A DNA stretch of 64,000 nt from Verrucomicrobiota bacterium. GTDB taxonomy: Bacteria > Verrucomicrobiota > Verrucomicrobiia > Verrucomicrobiales > Akkermansiaceae. Every line of letters starts with the position of its first letter. Position 1 is the first letter of the stretch. This document shows, one piece after another, positions 27,462-36,829 of this stretch. Both the position numbers and the translations under genes were made by a program. Location: positions 1-64,000 of the forward strand of contig JAURPJ010000125.1 in NCBI GenBank assembly GCA_030835305.1. The letters run 5' to 3'. The notes under the pieces were generated by a model. It made no database searches and was not told the origin of the DNA. It was given only the letters and a program-made list of their open reading frames with translations.

Positions 27462-28169
27462 TTAGCCCGCTTCGGGTATGCCACCCGTCTGGCCTGGGGT
27501 TGGAATAATTTCAATCCATTCCCCTTCTTTAAACTCGCCGGAAAGCTCCAACTCCCCGATGGCCTCGCGATGAAGAGCGATCACTTTCAGCGAGAATTTT
27601 GCAAACATCCTCTTAATTTGATGATGCTTCCCCTCGTAGATAGTGAGCCGGCACTTGCCTGGACCCAACTGCTCAATCGCAGCTGGAGAGGTCGTCACCT
27701 TTTCCTTGGCAAACCATATCCCGGCCTCGAAGGCCGAAATCACCTCCGGGCCAATCCCGCCATCCACCTCTACCAAGTACCGTTTCCCAACCTTGTTCGA
27801 AGGCTCGGTCAATAATTCGGAATAACGGCTATCATTGGTAAGAACCACTAATCCGGAGGTGAAGCGATCAAGCCTTCCTGCCAGATGAAGTTGGTCCGCC
27901 CAGTCTTCCTGAATCAAATCAATCACTGTCTCGTGCTCGAGATCGGAGGTCGCACTCACGACGCCTTTTGGCTTGTGGAGCATGATGTATCGAGGCACCT
28001 CATTTTGCAGAATCATTTCATCAACCTGAACGTGATCAAATCTGCCCACCTGGACCCGCCCATCTTCGCACAACTGCCCGTTTAGCATCACTCTGCCAGA
28101 CTCGAAAAAACCGCGAGTCCGACGCTTCCCCGTCCCCGCCCATTTCCCGACCATTCGATCAAGGCGCAT
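27462..28169 (-). CDS. Pseudouridine synthase, RsuA/RluB/E/F family
   Basis: 235 residues: an N-terminal S4 RNA-binding domain (residues about 1-52) and a pseudouridine synthase domain with the catalytic Asp in AGRLDRFTSGLVVLTND. YEGKHHQIKRMFAKF and VIALHREAIGELEL are further family motifs. Small-subunit RsuA (16S U516) is the closest type by length, but the RluB/E/F choice cannot be made without alignment. Its ATG directly abuts the stop of the upstream dGTPase gene, so the two form an operon. Confidence 0.9.
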   Translation of the reverse strand: MRLDRMVGKWAGTGKRRTRGFFESGRVMLNGQLCEDGRVQVGRFDHVQVDEMILQNEVPRYIMLHKPKGVVSATSDLEHETVIDLIQEDWADQLHLAGRLDRFTSGLVVLTNDSRYSELLTEPSNKVGKRYLVEVDGGIGPEVISAFEAGIWFAKEKVTTSPAAIEQLGPGKCRLTIYEGKHHQIKRMFAKFSLKVIALHREAIGELELSGEFKEGEWIEIIPTPGQTGGIPEAG

Positions 28170-29459
28170 CTAGCCGACAAGATCACCAATACTTCCAAAT
28201 CCGGGCTCAAAGAGCCGCCGGAACGTTCTGGCAGCATAACCATCAGTCATCCCCGCCAGAAAATCACAAACAAGACGGGCCTTTTTCCCCGAAGTCTCCG
28301 CTTCCAAAATCTCAGCCGCGTCGGCCTCCGGCAGCAGCGCAAAATCCTGACCATCGATATCAGAACCCAGCACGTATCGCTGCTCCATCACTTCCCACAA
28401 TCGTCGAAGCATGTAGCTCCCCTTGTGCTCCAGTTGCTTGAGTTGTGGTGATAGGAACACCACTTCATAGGCAAGACTCTTGAACAACTCACTTTCCGCC
28501 CGAACCCCGGAATTGATCACCAAATCCAGGGCATACCGGTGGCTGGTTCCACTCAGCAAATTTGTGGCTTTTACCAGAGTAGCCGATTGAATGTATTTTC
28601 CGATGCGCTTCCCGACAAAGGGTTCGATCCTTTGACCTCGGATCGCCTTCAAAAGAGCACCCAGCGGAGCATCCCCCGAGGTCTCGTGACCGCGCCTTTC
28701 GGCCCAGCGCTCAATTTTCTCCACCGTGAGAAATCCCGCCTTCACCGAATCTGCCAGATCATTAAGCGAGTATGCAGTATCGTCCGCCCAGTCCATGATC
28801 TGGCATTCTATCGACTTAAAGCAGTCCCTTTCATCACCCGGAGGCAGTTCGGCAGGGAAGTCATTCCCTCCCATGGCCCAGCTCAAGTCCTCGCTCTGTG
28901 AATCATAAAGGAAATGATTTTTGGGCAGCTTTCCTTTGGTGGTCTTTAACTCGGACCAGAGAGATTTGTATTTCAGAACTCCATCCAAAAACGCCCGCGA
29001 CGGATCCATGCCCTTGCGGCTTTGCGAAAAGATTCTGTCGGTGAGCAATCGCAGCGTCTGGGCATTCCCTTCAAACCCGCCGTAGTCTGCCATAAAGTGG
29101 TTGAGCGAACGTTCCCCAGCATGACCAAAGGGTGGATGCCCGAGATCGTGGGAAAGGCAGACGGCCTCAACCAAATCTTCATCGACAAAAAAATCATCAG
29201 CCAGCAAATCGCTTGAATGCTTCAGCCAGTGGCAAATCGACTTGCCAATCTGCGCAACTTCCAGTGAATGGGTAAGGCGGGTACGGTAAAAATCGTACTC
29301 TCCGCTCCAAAAGACCTGGGTTTTGCTCTGCAACCTGCGAAACGCCGGAGTATGCAGAACCCGGTCGCGATCGATTTGAAAAGGCGAGCGAAAATCATCC
29401 GAAGTGTCATAACCGGAAGCTCGCGCGGTATCAAAGGCCTGGTAAAAACGGTTCTGCAC
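28170..29459 (-). CDS. dgt: Deoxyguanosinetriphosphate triphosphohydrolase-like protein (dGTPase)
   Basis: 429 residues, HD superfamily. The N-terminal RTRLTHSLEVAQIGKSICHW supplies the first His, CLSHDLGHPPFGHAGE the HD pair, and ECQIMDWADDTAYSLNDLAD the final Asp. The RDRVLHTPAFRRLQSKTQVF segment before them is also typical. Enzymes of this family split dNTPs to nucleoside and triphosphate. The short length corresponds to the type 2 (non-E. coli) subfamily. First gene of an operon with the pseudouridine synthase. Confidence 0.9.
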   Translation of the reverse strand: MQNRFYQAFDTARASGYDTSDDFRSPFQIDRDRVLHTPAFRRLQSKTQVFWSGEYDFYRTRLTHSLEVAQIGKSICHWLKHSSDLLADDFFVDEDLVEAVCLSHDLGHPPFGHAGERSLNHFMADYGGFEGNAQTLRLLTDRIFSQSRKGMDPSRAFLDGVLKYKSLWSELKTTKGKLPKNHFLYDSQSEDLSWAMGGNDFPAELPPGDERDCFKSIECQIMDWADDTAYSLNDLADSVKAGFLTVEKIERWAERRGHETSGDAPLGALLKAIRGQRIEPFVGKRIGKYIQSATLVKATNLLSGTSHRYALDLVINSGVRAESELFKSLAYEVVFLSPQLKQLEHKGSYMLRRLWEVMEQRYVLGSDIDGQDFALLPEADAAEILEAETSGKKARLVCDFLAGMTDGYAARTFRRLFEPGFGSIGDLVG

Positions 29460-29501
29460 GCCGGAGGATGAACACTTTTGGCCGAATCTTCAAGAACCAC
29501 C

Positions 29502-30539
29502 CTACTTGAACGCCCGGCCTTTCAGTTCCGGTGCAGACACCGGATTCGCCCGGGCAACGACACGATCAGGGAACCGGACCTCGTATTCGCCGATCCGGGG
29601 TACCTTGTCAGGGAAATCCGTGCTGACAAACTGGGCTCCGCTGGCGAGAGCCCTGCGGGCCCGGGTCCTGTCATTGGCACGGGCCTCCACCGTGTTGGCA
29701 TCGGCCCGGGTACGCACCATGAACCCCGCTTTGACCAGTTTCTGAATCTCGTCGAAACTCCCGACCGGATTATTTCGCTTCATCCAGGCTGCCGCAGGGT
29801 GCACGGGATCAACACTCACGAACAAGAGTCGCTTCTCCAGGGTGGGATTCCCTTTCAAGTATACATCCCGGTGCCCCCCTTCGTTATCGAGACAGAACAT
29901 GAGCTTCCCCCGACATTTCTCCAGCTTCGGCCATCCATTTTCACCAATCGCATCCCGTAAAGTGGCGCTCTCTCCCCGCACAAAATCAGGCGTGATCAGA
30001 TTATCCTTCTTCACCACCGAGAGAATTTCCTTCTCCAACGCGATCATCTGCGCTCGATCGAACTTCACCGGCTTCTGAGCGAGAGGATTATCAGCCCGGT
30101 CCTTCAGCTCCACCAGAATCATGACCGGCAAATGGTTCGGATTCTTACCGGACCATTCTTCCACCGCAGCCAGCGCGCCCTTGAAAGTAGGATGAATCGA
30201 TCTCGCATCAAATTGCGGAACATGGAGAACTTTGATCCCGGGCTTTCGCATCGGGCTATCTGCAGGGTCACCCGGCTTGGCAAAAAGCCCGCCCTTTGGA
30301 TCGGCAAAGACATCGAGCTCGAAATGCCGCAAGCCATTGTCCAGCTGCTCTCCCAAAGGCTTCCTTGTGTAGTCCCAGGCTGTCGCAGCCCGCTTGTCGA
30401 AGAGGCCAAAAACCCTCATTTCCTTCGCCGTCGGCGCGACGTGGTAGGAATTATGGGTTCCGATCAGCTGGATCTGATTGAGACGGAATTCCGCAAAAAC
30501 CGGGAAAGGCAAAAGGAGGATCAAGAGAATTATTTTCAT
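29502..30539 (-). CDS. Secreted PI-PLC-like phosphodiesterase (calcium-dependent C1-like)
   Basis: 345 residues with a signal peptide (1-16, ending FPVFA). The fold is recognised from LIGTHNSYHVAPTAKE with the first catalytic His, LRHFELDVFADPKGG with the metal-binding Glu and Asp, LHVPQFDARS with the second His, and VMILVELKD. This is the pattern of phosphatidylinositol-specific phospholipase C1-like proteins of bacteria. The substrate is unknown. The lipoprotein gene 7 bp upstream on the same strand (end at 30547) is likely co-transcribed. Confidence 0.8.
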   Translation of the reverse strand: MKIILLILLLPFPVFAEFRLNQIQLIGTHNSYHVAPTAKEMRVFGLFDKRAATAWDYTRKPLGEQLDNGLRHFELDVFADPKGGLFAKPGDPADSPMRKPGIKVLHVPQFDARSIHPTFKGALAAVEEWSGKNPNHLPVMILVELKDRADNPLAQKPVKFDRAQMIALEKEILSVVKKDNLITPDFVRGESATLRDAIGENGWPKLEKCRGKLMFCLDNEGGHRDVYLKGNPTLEKRLLFVSVDPVHPAAAWMKRNNPVGSFDEIQKLVKAGFMVRTRADANTVEARANDRTRARRALASGAQFVSTDFPDKVPRIGEYEVRFPDRVVARANPVSAPELKGRAFK

Positions 30540-30546
30540 GACCTGA

Positions 30547-31068
30547 TTATTGAAGTTTGCTTTTCCAGGGTGAAGGAACAGGGCTTTTGGTAACTCCGGA
30601 ATCAGGCACCCACGCGGGATGTTTCAGCCCCCTCTTCATTGCTCCGACCAATCGCAGAACCGGGCTGCTTCGGTAATAAATTTTCAAAGAACCAAGATGA
30701 GCGGTGCCGTCAAACTTCTCAGGTTGTTTTCCGACCCAAGCTTCGCTGTAGTCCGGAATCTTAAACCATTCCCCCGGCTTGGCTCCCATGACCCAGAGTC
30801 CGTCCACCTGATCGTAGGTTTGATTGGACGGCATGATCAATTCCCTCCCGCTCTCAGGAATGACCCGGATCTTTTCCAACTGTGAACCCGCCACCTCTTC
30901 GAAAGTCACCTGCCCGGCAAATGCTTTCTTCTTTGATGCCACCGAAGCCTCAACCTTGGGCTGCTTATTTTTGGATGGTGCCTTTGCAACAAAAGGCCGC
31001 GACACCGGGTCCGAACCACAGGACACCAAAACGAACAGCAAGAAGCTTGCCGCAAAGATCAACCTCAT
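30547..31068 (-). CDS. Hypothetical lipoprotein
   Basis: 173 residues from the ATG at 31066-31068, chosen because it begins a lipoprotein signal (hydrophobic FAASFLLFVLVSC, lipobox LVSC, followed by GSD). The mature part has a Lys-rich linker and a C-half with WVMGAKPGEWFKIPDYSEAW and SLKIYYRSSPVLRLVGAMKR. I do not recognise the family. It is the first gene before the PI-PLC-like gene and divergent from chrA. Confidence 0.65.
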   Translation of the reverse strand: MRLIFAASFLLFVLVSCGSDPVSRPFVAKAPSKNKQPKVEASVASKKKAFAGQVTFEEVAGSQLEKIRVIPESGRELIMPSNQTYDQVDGLWVMGAKPGEWFKIPDYSEAWVGKQPEKFDGTAHLGSLKIYYRSSPVLRLVGAMKRGLKHPAWVPDSGVTKSPVPSPWKSKLQ

Positions 31069-31173
31069 GAGCACAGGTTTCCTTATCCTCAACGACATCG
31101 CGAGATCTAAAATGCCCTTCTCTCACAAGGCTGCCATTGACAGTTTTTCTTCCTGTGGTCTCCTCATTCACAA

Positions 31174-32322
31174 ATGAACGCAGCCATTGAATGCTTTCTC
31201 GCTGCCCTCCGGCTCGGACTAACTTCCTTTGGAGGACCCGTTGCCCACGTTAGCTATTTCCGCGAGGAATACGTGGCCCGGCGCAAGTGGGTCACGGAGT
31301 CCCGCTTTGCCGAAATCATGTCGCTAACCCAATTTATTCCGGGCCCGGGAAGCAGCCAACTCGGCGCTGCCATCGGCTACGAAAGGGCCGGATTGCCCGG
31401 AGGACTGGCGGCTTGGCTCGGCTTCACTCTCCCCTCGGCTTTGGTTCTCATTCTTGTTGCACTTGGTATTGGCGATCTCTCCGGCGATCACGCGCAAGGA
31501 GCGCTTCGCGGACTTAAATTGGTTGCTCTGGCCGTCGTTACCGGAGCATGGCTGGGAATGCGCAAAAACCTCGCCCCGGACCTCCGACGCCTCGCCATCG
31601 CTTTTCTTGTGCTGGTCGCGCTTTGGTTCTTCCAGGCACCATGGATCACCGTTCTCGTGATCACCATTTCCGGAATGATCGGGATCTTCATCCTCTCAGC
31701 CGGGGAGAAAATTGAAAAACAAAAGACAGGTGGTCGCGGGCTTCTCGGCTGGGGAGCACTCGTGGTTTTCTTTGTCCTCCTATTTATCTCCATCGGTCAC
31801 AATGGCCCCCTCGCCGGAATCTACCGCGCCGGCTCTCTCGTCTTCGGCGGAGGCCACGTGGTTCTCCCCCTCCTGCAAGAAAGCATGGTCGATGGTGGCT
31901 ACATGTCGAAAGAGGTTTTCCTTGGAGGCTATGGAGCGACCCAAGGCGTTCCCGGTCCCGTCTTCACCTTCGCCGCATTTCTCGGGGTCAAAGCCAACAT
32001 CTTCGATAATCCCTGGTTCAGTGCCGGCGCAGCCCTCATCGCGGTATTTCTTCCAGGGATGCTACTCCTAGGCGGCACAATGAAGATTTGGGGACGTCTC
32101 CGCGGCAAACGGTGGGCCCAGCGTGCGGTCAATGGAGCCAACGCGGGTGTGGTCGGCGTCCTCGGTGTCGCCCTCCTTCGTATGGCGACCGACTCCACCA
32201 CCCTGACGGGCTGGGTCGATGCCACCTGCGTCGCCATTCTCTTCCTGATTTTACGGAAAAAAATCATCCCGGTCTGGGCACTCGTGATCATCGCGGCAGC
32301 CGGTGGTGCCGTCATCGGCTAG
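31174..32322 (+). CDS. chrA: Chromate transporter family protein, two-domain form
   Basis: 382 residues, about ten to twelve hydrophobic helices in two homologous halves. Half 1 has FGGPVAHVSYFREEYVARRK and TQFIPGPGSSQLGAAIGYER; half 2 has the matching FGGGHVVLPLLQESMV and GATQGVPGPVFTFAAFLG. The PGP and FGG motifs are signatures of the CHR family. Members export chromate or take up sulfate-like anions; which applies here is not visible. ATG at 31174, no operon partner downstream (leuC starts 76 bp later). Confidence 0.9.
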   Translation: MNAAIECFLAALRLGLTSFGGPVAHVSYFREEYVARRKWVTESRFAEIMSLTQFIPGPGSSQLGAAIGYERAGLPGGLAAWLGFTLPSALVLILVALGIGDLSGDHAQGALRGLKLVALAVVTGAWLGMRKNLAPDLRRLAIAFLVLVALWFFQAPWITVLVITISGMIGIFILSAGEKIEKQKTGGRGLLGWGALVVFFVLLFISIGHNGPLAGIYRAGSLVFGGGHVVLPLLQESMVDGGYMSKEVFLGGYGATQGVPGPVFTFAAFLGVKANIFDNPWFSAGAALIAVFLPGMLLLGGTMKIWGRLRGKRWAQRAVNGANAGVVGVLGVALLRMATDSTTLTGWVDATCVAILFLILRKKIIPVWALVIIAAAGGAVIG

Positions 32323-32397
32323 AAACTCCCGAGATGCTTGCTTTCAAGCGGATTTCCGTACATCGTCCCCGCCCCGCGAAAAATTCGCGGTTTTGCC

Positions 32398-33822
32398 ATG
32401 GGAAAGACTCTTTATCAGAAAGTTTGGGATGCTCACACAGTGGGAACCCTGAGTGATGGACGCACACAACTCTTTATCGGAACACACCTCATTCACGAGG
32501 TCACCAGCCCGCAGGCCTTCGGCATGCTCCGAGATCTCGGCCTGAAGGTGAAATATCCCTCGCGGACCTTCGCGACGATCGACCACATTGTCCCCACCGT
32601 CAATCAGGACGAACCCGCTGATCCCCTCGCCGCCGCCATGATCGATGCCATTCGCAAAAATTGCGATGACTTTGGCGTGACCTACTTTGATCTTAAGTCC
32701 GGTAAACAAGGCATCGTTCACGTGGTTGGACCCGAGCAAGGAATCACTCAACCCGGATCGACCATCGCTTGTGGAGACTCCCACACCGCCACCCACGGGG
32801 CCTTCGGAGCGATTGCATTTGGCATCGGTACCACCCAGGTTCGCGATGTTCTGGCCACTCAAACCATGGCTATGGAATCTCTCAAGGTTCGCAAGATCGA
32901 GGTGAACGGAGAGCTTCGTCCGGGGGTTTACGCCAAAGACGTGACCCTCCACATCATCCGTATGCTGGGAGCCAAAGGCGGCATCGGATACGCCTACGAA
33001 TATGCCGGCACCACCTTCGACAACTTCTCCATGGAGGAGCGCATGACCGTCTGCAACATGGCCATCGAGGGAGGGGCCCGCTGCGGTTATGTCAATCCTG
33101 ATGAGACCACTTTCGAGTTCCTAAAAGGCCGACCCTACTCTCCCACGGGCGAGGATTGGGAGAAGGCTGTCGAGGAATGGAAGTCCTTCGCCACCGATGC
33201 CGATGCGGAATTCGATGATATCATTGTCATCGATGCCCAAGACATCGAACCGACCGTCACCTGGGGGATTTCACCAGACCACGGAATCTCCATCGGTGAG
33301 TCCATACCGGACCCCACCACGGCGGAACCCGATCAAAAGGCAGTCATTGAGGAAGCCCTCGCCTACATGAAGCTTCCCGCCGGAACCCCAATCAAAGGCA
33401 TCCCCATCGATGTTGCTTTCATCGGTTCCTGCACCAACGGACGCCTTTCCGATTTCCGCGAAGCCGCCAAATTCCTCAAAGGAAACAAGGTCGCCGAAGG
33501 GGTCAAAGCCATTGCCGTTCCCGGATCACAAATCACCGCAATCCAATGCGAGAAGGAAGGGATTGACAAGATCTTCGAGGAAGCCGGATTCGAATGGCGC
33601 GCCGCCGGTTGCTCCATGTGCCTCGCCATGAACCCCGATAAACTCATCGGCGATCAAATCTGCGCCTCCTCCTCCAACCGAAATTTTAAAGGCCGTCAGG
33701 GATCCCCCATCGGTCGCACTGTCCTCATGTCGCCCATCATGGTCGCCGCTGCCGCCGTCGAAGGCCGAATCGCCGATGCCCGAGAAACATTCGAAGTCAC
33801 CGAAGACACGGCAGTCGCCTAA
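32398..33822 (+). CDS. leuC: 3-isopropylmalate dehydratase large subunit
   Basis: 474 residues from the ATG at 32398 ([13 protein letters not shown]); the open frame continues upstream but without family likeness. The iron-sulfur ligands are present: Cys in [15 protein letters not shown] and the pair in [31 protein letters not shown] and [11 protein letters not shown] are aconitase-family motifs. With LeuD it isomerises 2- to 3-isopropylmalate in leucine synthesis. LeuD is encoded two genes downstream, with a DUF2059 gene between them. Confidence 0.95.
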   Translation: MGKTLYQKVWDAHTVGTLSDGRTQLFIGTHLIHEVTSPQAFGMLRDLGLKVKYPSRTFATIDHIVPTVNQDEPADPLAAAMIDAIRKNCDDFGVTYFDLKSGKQGIVHVVGPEQGITQPGSTIACGDSHTATHGAFGAIAFGIGTTQVRDVLATQTMAMESLKVRKIEVNGELRPGVYAKDVTLHIIRMLGAKGGIGYAYEYAGTTFDNFSMEERMTVCNMAIEGGARCGYVNPDETTFEFLKGRPYSPTGEDWEKAVEEWKSFATDADAEFDDIIVIDAQDIEPTVTWGISPDHGISIGESIPDPTTAEPDQKAVIEEALAYMKLPAGTPIKGIPIDVAFIGSCTNGRLSDFREAAKFLKGNKVAEGVKAIAVPGSQITAIQCEKEGIDKIFEEAGFEWRAAGCSMCLAMNPDKLIGDQICASSSNRNFKGRQGSPIGRTVLMSPIMVAAAAVEGRIADARETFEVTEDTAVA

Positions 33823-33841
33823 TCCAAACAAAACCTAAATC

Positions 33842-34324
33842 ATGAAATCCATTCTACTCCTCACCTTTTCACTCCTTCTTCTACCGGTATCCGGACAGGA
33901 GGGAGCCAAGCCAGCCCCAATTGACGAACTTCTCAAGATCATGAAGTTCGAGCAAACTGTGATCGATGGAGGTGAAACCGGCTTCGCCATGGTCGAGCAG
34001 AGCCTCGCGGGCCAGGACCTCAAGAAAGAGGAAATGGGCGAAGTCAAAGACGCCTTCATGGCCTACATGGGCAAAGTCGCCGGCGACCCACAGCTCAAGG
34101 CTAAAACAAAAGCTGTCTATGAGGAGCACTTCAGCGAAGACGAAATCACAGCACTGATTGCCTTTTACAAAACGCCAGTGGGGCAAAAAACCCTCGAAGT
34201 TATGCCTGCGATCACCGGCGAAGTCATGGCACTGAGTCAGCAGTTGGCCCAGAAACACGTCGGATCGTTCCAAGATGCTCTCACCAAGATCCTCGAGCGC
34301 AGAGCTGCCCGTGGAGACAAGTAA
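33842..34324 (+). CDS. Secreted DUF2059-like protein inserted between leuC and leuD
   Basis: 160 residues. Residues 1-18 are a signal peptide (MKSILLLTFSLLLLPVSG). The mature part matches DUF2059 (YEEHFSEDEITALIAFYKTP followed by VGQKTLEVMPAI), a helical domain found in many Gram-negative exported proteins without known function. It starts 19 bp after leuC and ends 23 bp before leuD, all on the same strand, so it is probably co-transcribed with leucine genes. A functional link with leucine synthesis is not expected for an exported protein. Confidence 0.82.
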   Translation: MKSILLLTFSLLLLPVSGQEGAKPAPIDELLKIMKFEQTVIDGGETGFAMVEQSLAGQDLKKEEMGEVKDAFMAYMGKVAGDPQLKAKTKAVYEEHFSEDEITALIAFYKTPVGQKTLEVMPAITGEVMALSQQLAQKHVGSFQDALTKILERRAARGDK

Positions 34325-34347
34325 GGAACAAAACTCCATTAACCACC

Positions 34348-34950
34348 ATGGCTATCGCACCAATTACGCAAGTCTCCGGCACGGCCGTTCCCATCCCGGG
34401 AGCAGACATCGACACGGACCGCATCATTCCCGCACGCTTTATGAAGTGTGTCACCTTCGACGGACTGGGAGAATACGCCTTTTACGATGTTCGCTTTGAC
34501 CCGGAGTCAGGAGAAAAAACTGATCACCCGCTCAATGACGAGCGCTTCAAGGGAGCTTCCATTCTCATCGCCGGTATCAACTTTGGCTGCGGGTCCTCTC
34601 GGGAGCACGCACCCCAATCGCTCGCCAAGTATGGATTCAGCGCCATCATCGCCGAGTCTTTTGCCGAGATTTTTTACGGAAACTCGACGACCCTCGGACT
34701 TCCCTGCGTCAGTTCCTCCCGCGAAAATATCGACGCGCTCAAAGCGGCATGCCTAGCAGACCCATCGCTTGAAGTCTCGATTGATCTTAATGCCATGATG
34801 GTGGCAGCCGAAAATCTTTCCTTCCCTGTCGAGATGCCTGCCTCCGCACGCCAAGCCCTGCTGGCCGGCAAATACGATCCCATAAAGGAACTCCTCGATA
34901 ACAACGACAAGATTGAAGCAACTGCCGCTTCCCTATCCTACGTCGGCTAA
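34348..34950 (+). CDS. leuD: 3-isopropylmalate dehydratase small subunit
   Basis: 200 residues. GADIDTDRIIPARFMK and FGCGSSREHAPQSLAKYGFS are the swivelling-domain signatures of LeuD. It forms the heterodimer with LeuC encoded upstream. A strong factor-independent terminator at 34968 ends the operon. Confidence 0.95.
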   Translation: MAIAPITQVSGTAVPIPGADIDTDRIIPARFMKCVTFDGLGEYAFYDVRFDPESGEKTDHPLNDERFKGASILIAGINFGCGSSREHAPQSLAKYGFSAIIAESFAEIFYGNSTTLGLPCVSSSRENIDALKAACLADPSLEVSIDLNAMMVAAENLSFPVEMPASARQALLAGKYDPIKELLDNNDKIEATAASLSYVG

Positions 34951-34967
34951 CATCCGAATCACCTTCA

Positions 34968-35006
34968 AAAAGCCCCGCGACCAATCCGGTTGCGGGGCTT
35001 TTTTTA
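34968..35006 (+). terminator. Rho-independent terminator after leuD
   Basis: AAGCCCCGC (34970-34978) pairs with GCGGGGCTT (34992-35000) across a 13-nt loop that can pair further, and is followed by seven or more T. It separates the leu genes from the metal-uptake operon. Confidence 0.92.
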
Positions 35007-35054
35007 CGCCATATTCCTTCGACCCCCCCTTTGATACGAGTCTTCAAGTTTTTT

Positions 35055-35072
35055 ACTTTGACTATTCAAAGT
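35055..35072. promoter_or_regulatory. Palindrome upstream of the metal ABC operon, candidate metalloregulator operator
   Basis: ACTTTGA (35055-35061) and TCAAAGT (35066-35072) are perfect inverted arms around CTAT, 20 bp before the first ATG. Size and symmetry suit a dimeric DtxR/MntR or Fur-type repressor site (inference). The first arm also contains TTGACT, which could serve as a -35 element, so a bound repressor would block transcription. No clear -10 box was found. Confidence 0.5.
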
Positions 35073-35092
35073 CGTGGTGCCACTTCACGTAA

Positions 35093-36037
35093 ATGAAGAG
35101 ATCAATCCTCCTCGCTCCTTTGCTGTTTTTGGGGGCCTGCACAAATAAGGATAAAGCAGCCAAGACCGACGGGACGATTGTCACGACGGTGGGCATGATC
35201 GGGGACGTCACGCGCCAAATCGCCGGGGACAAGCAAGAGGTTATTAATATCATCGGCGAAGGCATCGATCCACACACCTACCAGCCAAGCAAGTCTGAGA
35301 TCGACAAGATTCAGAAAGCCGGACTCGTCCTTTACAACGGCCATTTTCTTGAAGGCAAGATGGGATCCATTCTCAAAAGCCGGGTAGAACAGGACAAGCC
35401 TGTCTTTGCAGTGACCGAGGGCTTGGATGAGGTCGAACTCATCGGTGATGGTGACCATCCAGACCCCCACCTCTGGATGGACCTTTCCATCTGGTCCAAA
35501 GTCGCCGGAAAAATCGGTGATGAGCTGGCCGCATTTGATCCGGACAATGCCAACCAATATCAAAAGCAATGCCAGGAATATCAGGAGAAACTCAACGACC
35601 TTCACACCTATGCACTCATGGTATTTCCCACCATTCCTCAAAAGCAGCGAGTCCTCGTCACCGCTCATGACGCCTTCTCCTACCTCGGTCGGGCCTACGG
35701 GATCGAGGTGCGCGGCATTCAGGGAATCTCAACAGAATCCGAAGCCGGCACCAAAGACATCAACGACCTTGTTTCCTACCTTGTTGAAAACGAAATCCCC
35801 GCAATCTTCATTGAGTCATCGGTCCCGGAAAAATCTGTCAAAACGGTGATCGAAGGGGCTGCCGAAAAGGGCCACACCGTAAAAATCGGTGGGAAGCTTT
35901 TCTCAGACGCCATGGGCCCCGCCGGAACCTACGAGGGAACCTACATTGGGATGATGGACCACAATATCACAACCATCGTCAACGCCCTCGGCGGCAGCGC
36001 GCCCGAAGGCGGTTTCCAAAATAAACTCAACAACTAG
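35093..36037 (+). CDS. Metal (Mn/Zn) ABC transporter substrate-binding lipoprotein
   Basis: 314 residues, TroA/PsaA family. Lipobox FLGAC gives a lipid anchor at Cys16. Candidate metal ligands are His in GIDPHTYQPS, His in DPHLWMDLSIW, Glu in AIFIESSVPE and Asp in LFSDAMGP. The second His-site and the absence of a His-rich loop fit manganese- or iron-type better than zinc-type binding proteins, but this is not decisive. First gene of the operon; the ATPase starts on the next base after its stop. Confidence 0.92.
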   Translation: MKRSILLAPLLFLGACTNKDKAAKTDGTIVTTVGMIGDVTRQIAGDKQEVINIIGEGIDPHTYQPSKSEIDKIQKAGLVLYNGHFLEGKMGSILKSRVEQDKPVFAVTEGLDEVELIGDGDHPDPHLWMDLSIWSKVAGKIGDELAAFDPDNANQYQKQCQEYQEKLNDLHTYALMVFPTIPQKQRVLVTAHDAFSYLGRAYGIEVRGIQGISTESEAGTKDINDLVSYLVENEIPAIFIESSVPEKSVKTVIEGAAEKGHTVKIGGKLFSDAMGPAGTYEGTYIGMMDHNITTIVNALGGSAPEGGFQNKLNN

Positions 36038-36817
36038 ATGCGCCCGGAACATCCTCCCGAATTCCCGCTTGCGGTCCACGACCTTACTGTCGCCTATCAT
36101 CGCAAGCCCGTTCTTTGGGATGTCGAATTAAACATCCCCGAGGGGACCCTGGCCGGCATTGTTGGACCGAACGGAGCAGGCAAATCCACCCTGCTGAAAG
36201 CGTGTCTCGAACTTATCCCAAAAACTTCCGGCGAGGCCCTGATTTACGGCAAAACCTACGAGCAACAGCGTGACCTTATCGCTTATGTCCCGCAACGCGA
36301 AAGTGTCGATTGGGACTTCCCAGTGAGCGCTCTCGATGTCGTCGCGATGGGAACCTACCGAAAACTTGGATGGTTTAAACACATTACCGGCGCACAAAAA
36401 AAACAAGCATTCGAAGCCCTTGAAAAGATTGGCATCGGTCACCTTGCCAGACGTCAAATCTCGCAACTCTCGGGTGGCCAACAGCAACGAGTCTTCCTCG
36501 CACGCGCTCTCGTCCAGGACGCTCAAATCTACTTCATGGATGAGCCATTTGCCGCCGTCGATGCCGCTACCGAACAAGCCATTATCGGGCTCCTCAAGGA
36601 GCTAAATACGCAAGGAAAAACCGTTCTCTGCGTCCACCACGATCTTGCCACCGTATCACGATACTTCGACTATCTGGTCCTACTCAACATGCGCGTCGTT
36701 GCCAGCGGCCCCACCAGTGAAACCTTCACGCGGGAGAATCTCCAAAAAACCTACGGCGGCAAACTCAACCTGCTCGACGATGTTGCCCAGGCGCTCAAGA
36801 ACGTCGGACGCTCTTAG
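36038..36817 (+). CDS. Metal ABC transporter ATPase
   Basis: 259 residues. Walker [15 protein letters not shown]-loop VPQRESVDWDFPV, signature LSGGQQQRVFLARAL, Walker B IYFMDEPFAAVD and the H-loop CVHHDL are all intact. The sequence type (TroB/MntA, with DWDFPV after the Q-loop) matches Mn/Zn/Fe uptake systems. Directly coupled to the substrate-binding gene. Confidence 0.94.
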   Translation: MRPEHPPEFPLAVHDLTVAYHRKPVLWDVELNIPEGTLAGIVGPNGAGKSTLLKACLELIPKTSGEALIYGKTYEQQRDLIAYVPQRESVDWDFPVSALDVVAMGTYRKLGWFKHITGAQKKQAFEALEKIGIGHLARRQISQLSGGQQQRVFLARALVQDAQIYFMDEPFAAVDAATEQAIIGLLKELNTQGKTVLCVHHDLATVSRYFDYLVLLNMRVVASGPTSETFTRENLQKTYGGKLNLLDDVAQALKNVGRS

Positions 36818-36829
36818 TACGAAAGAACC

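Noticed and set aside
28615-28640. GGTTCGATCC resembling a tRNA T-arm
   Set aside because: It lies inside the dgt coding sequence and no acceptor or anticodon arm can be built around it.
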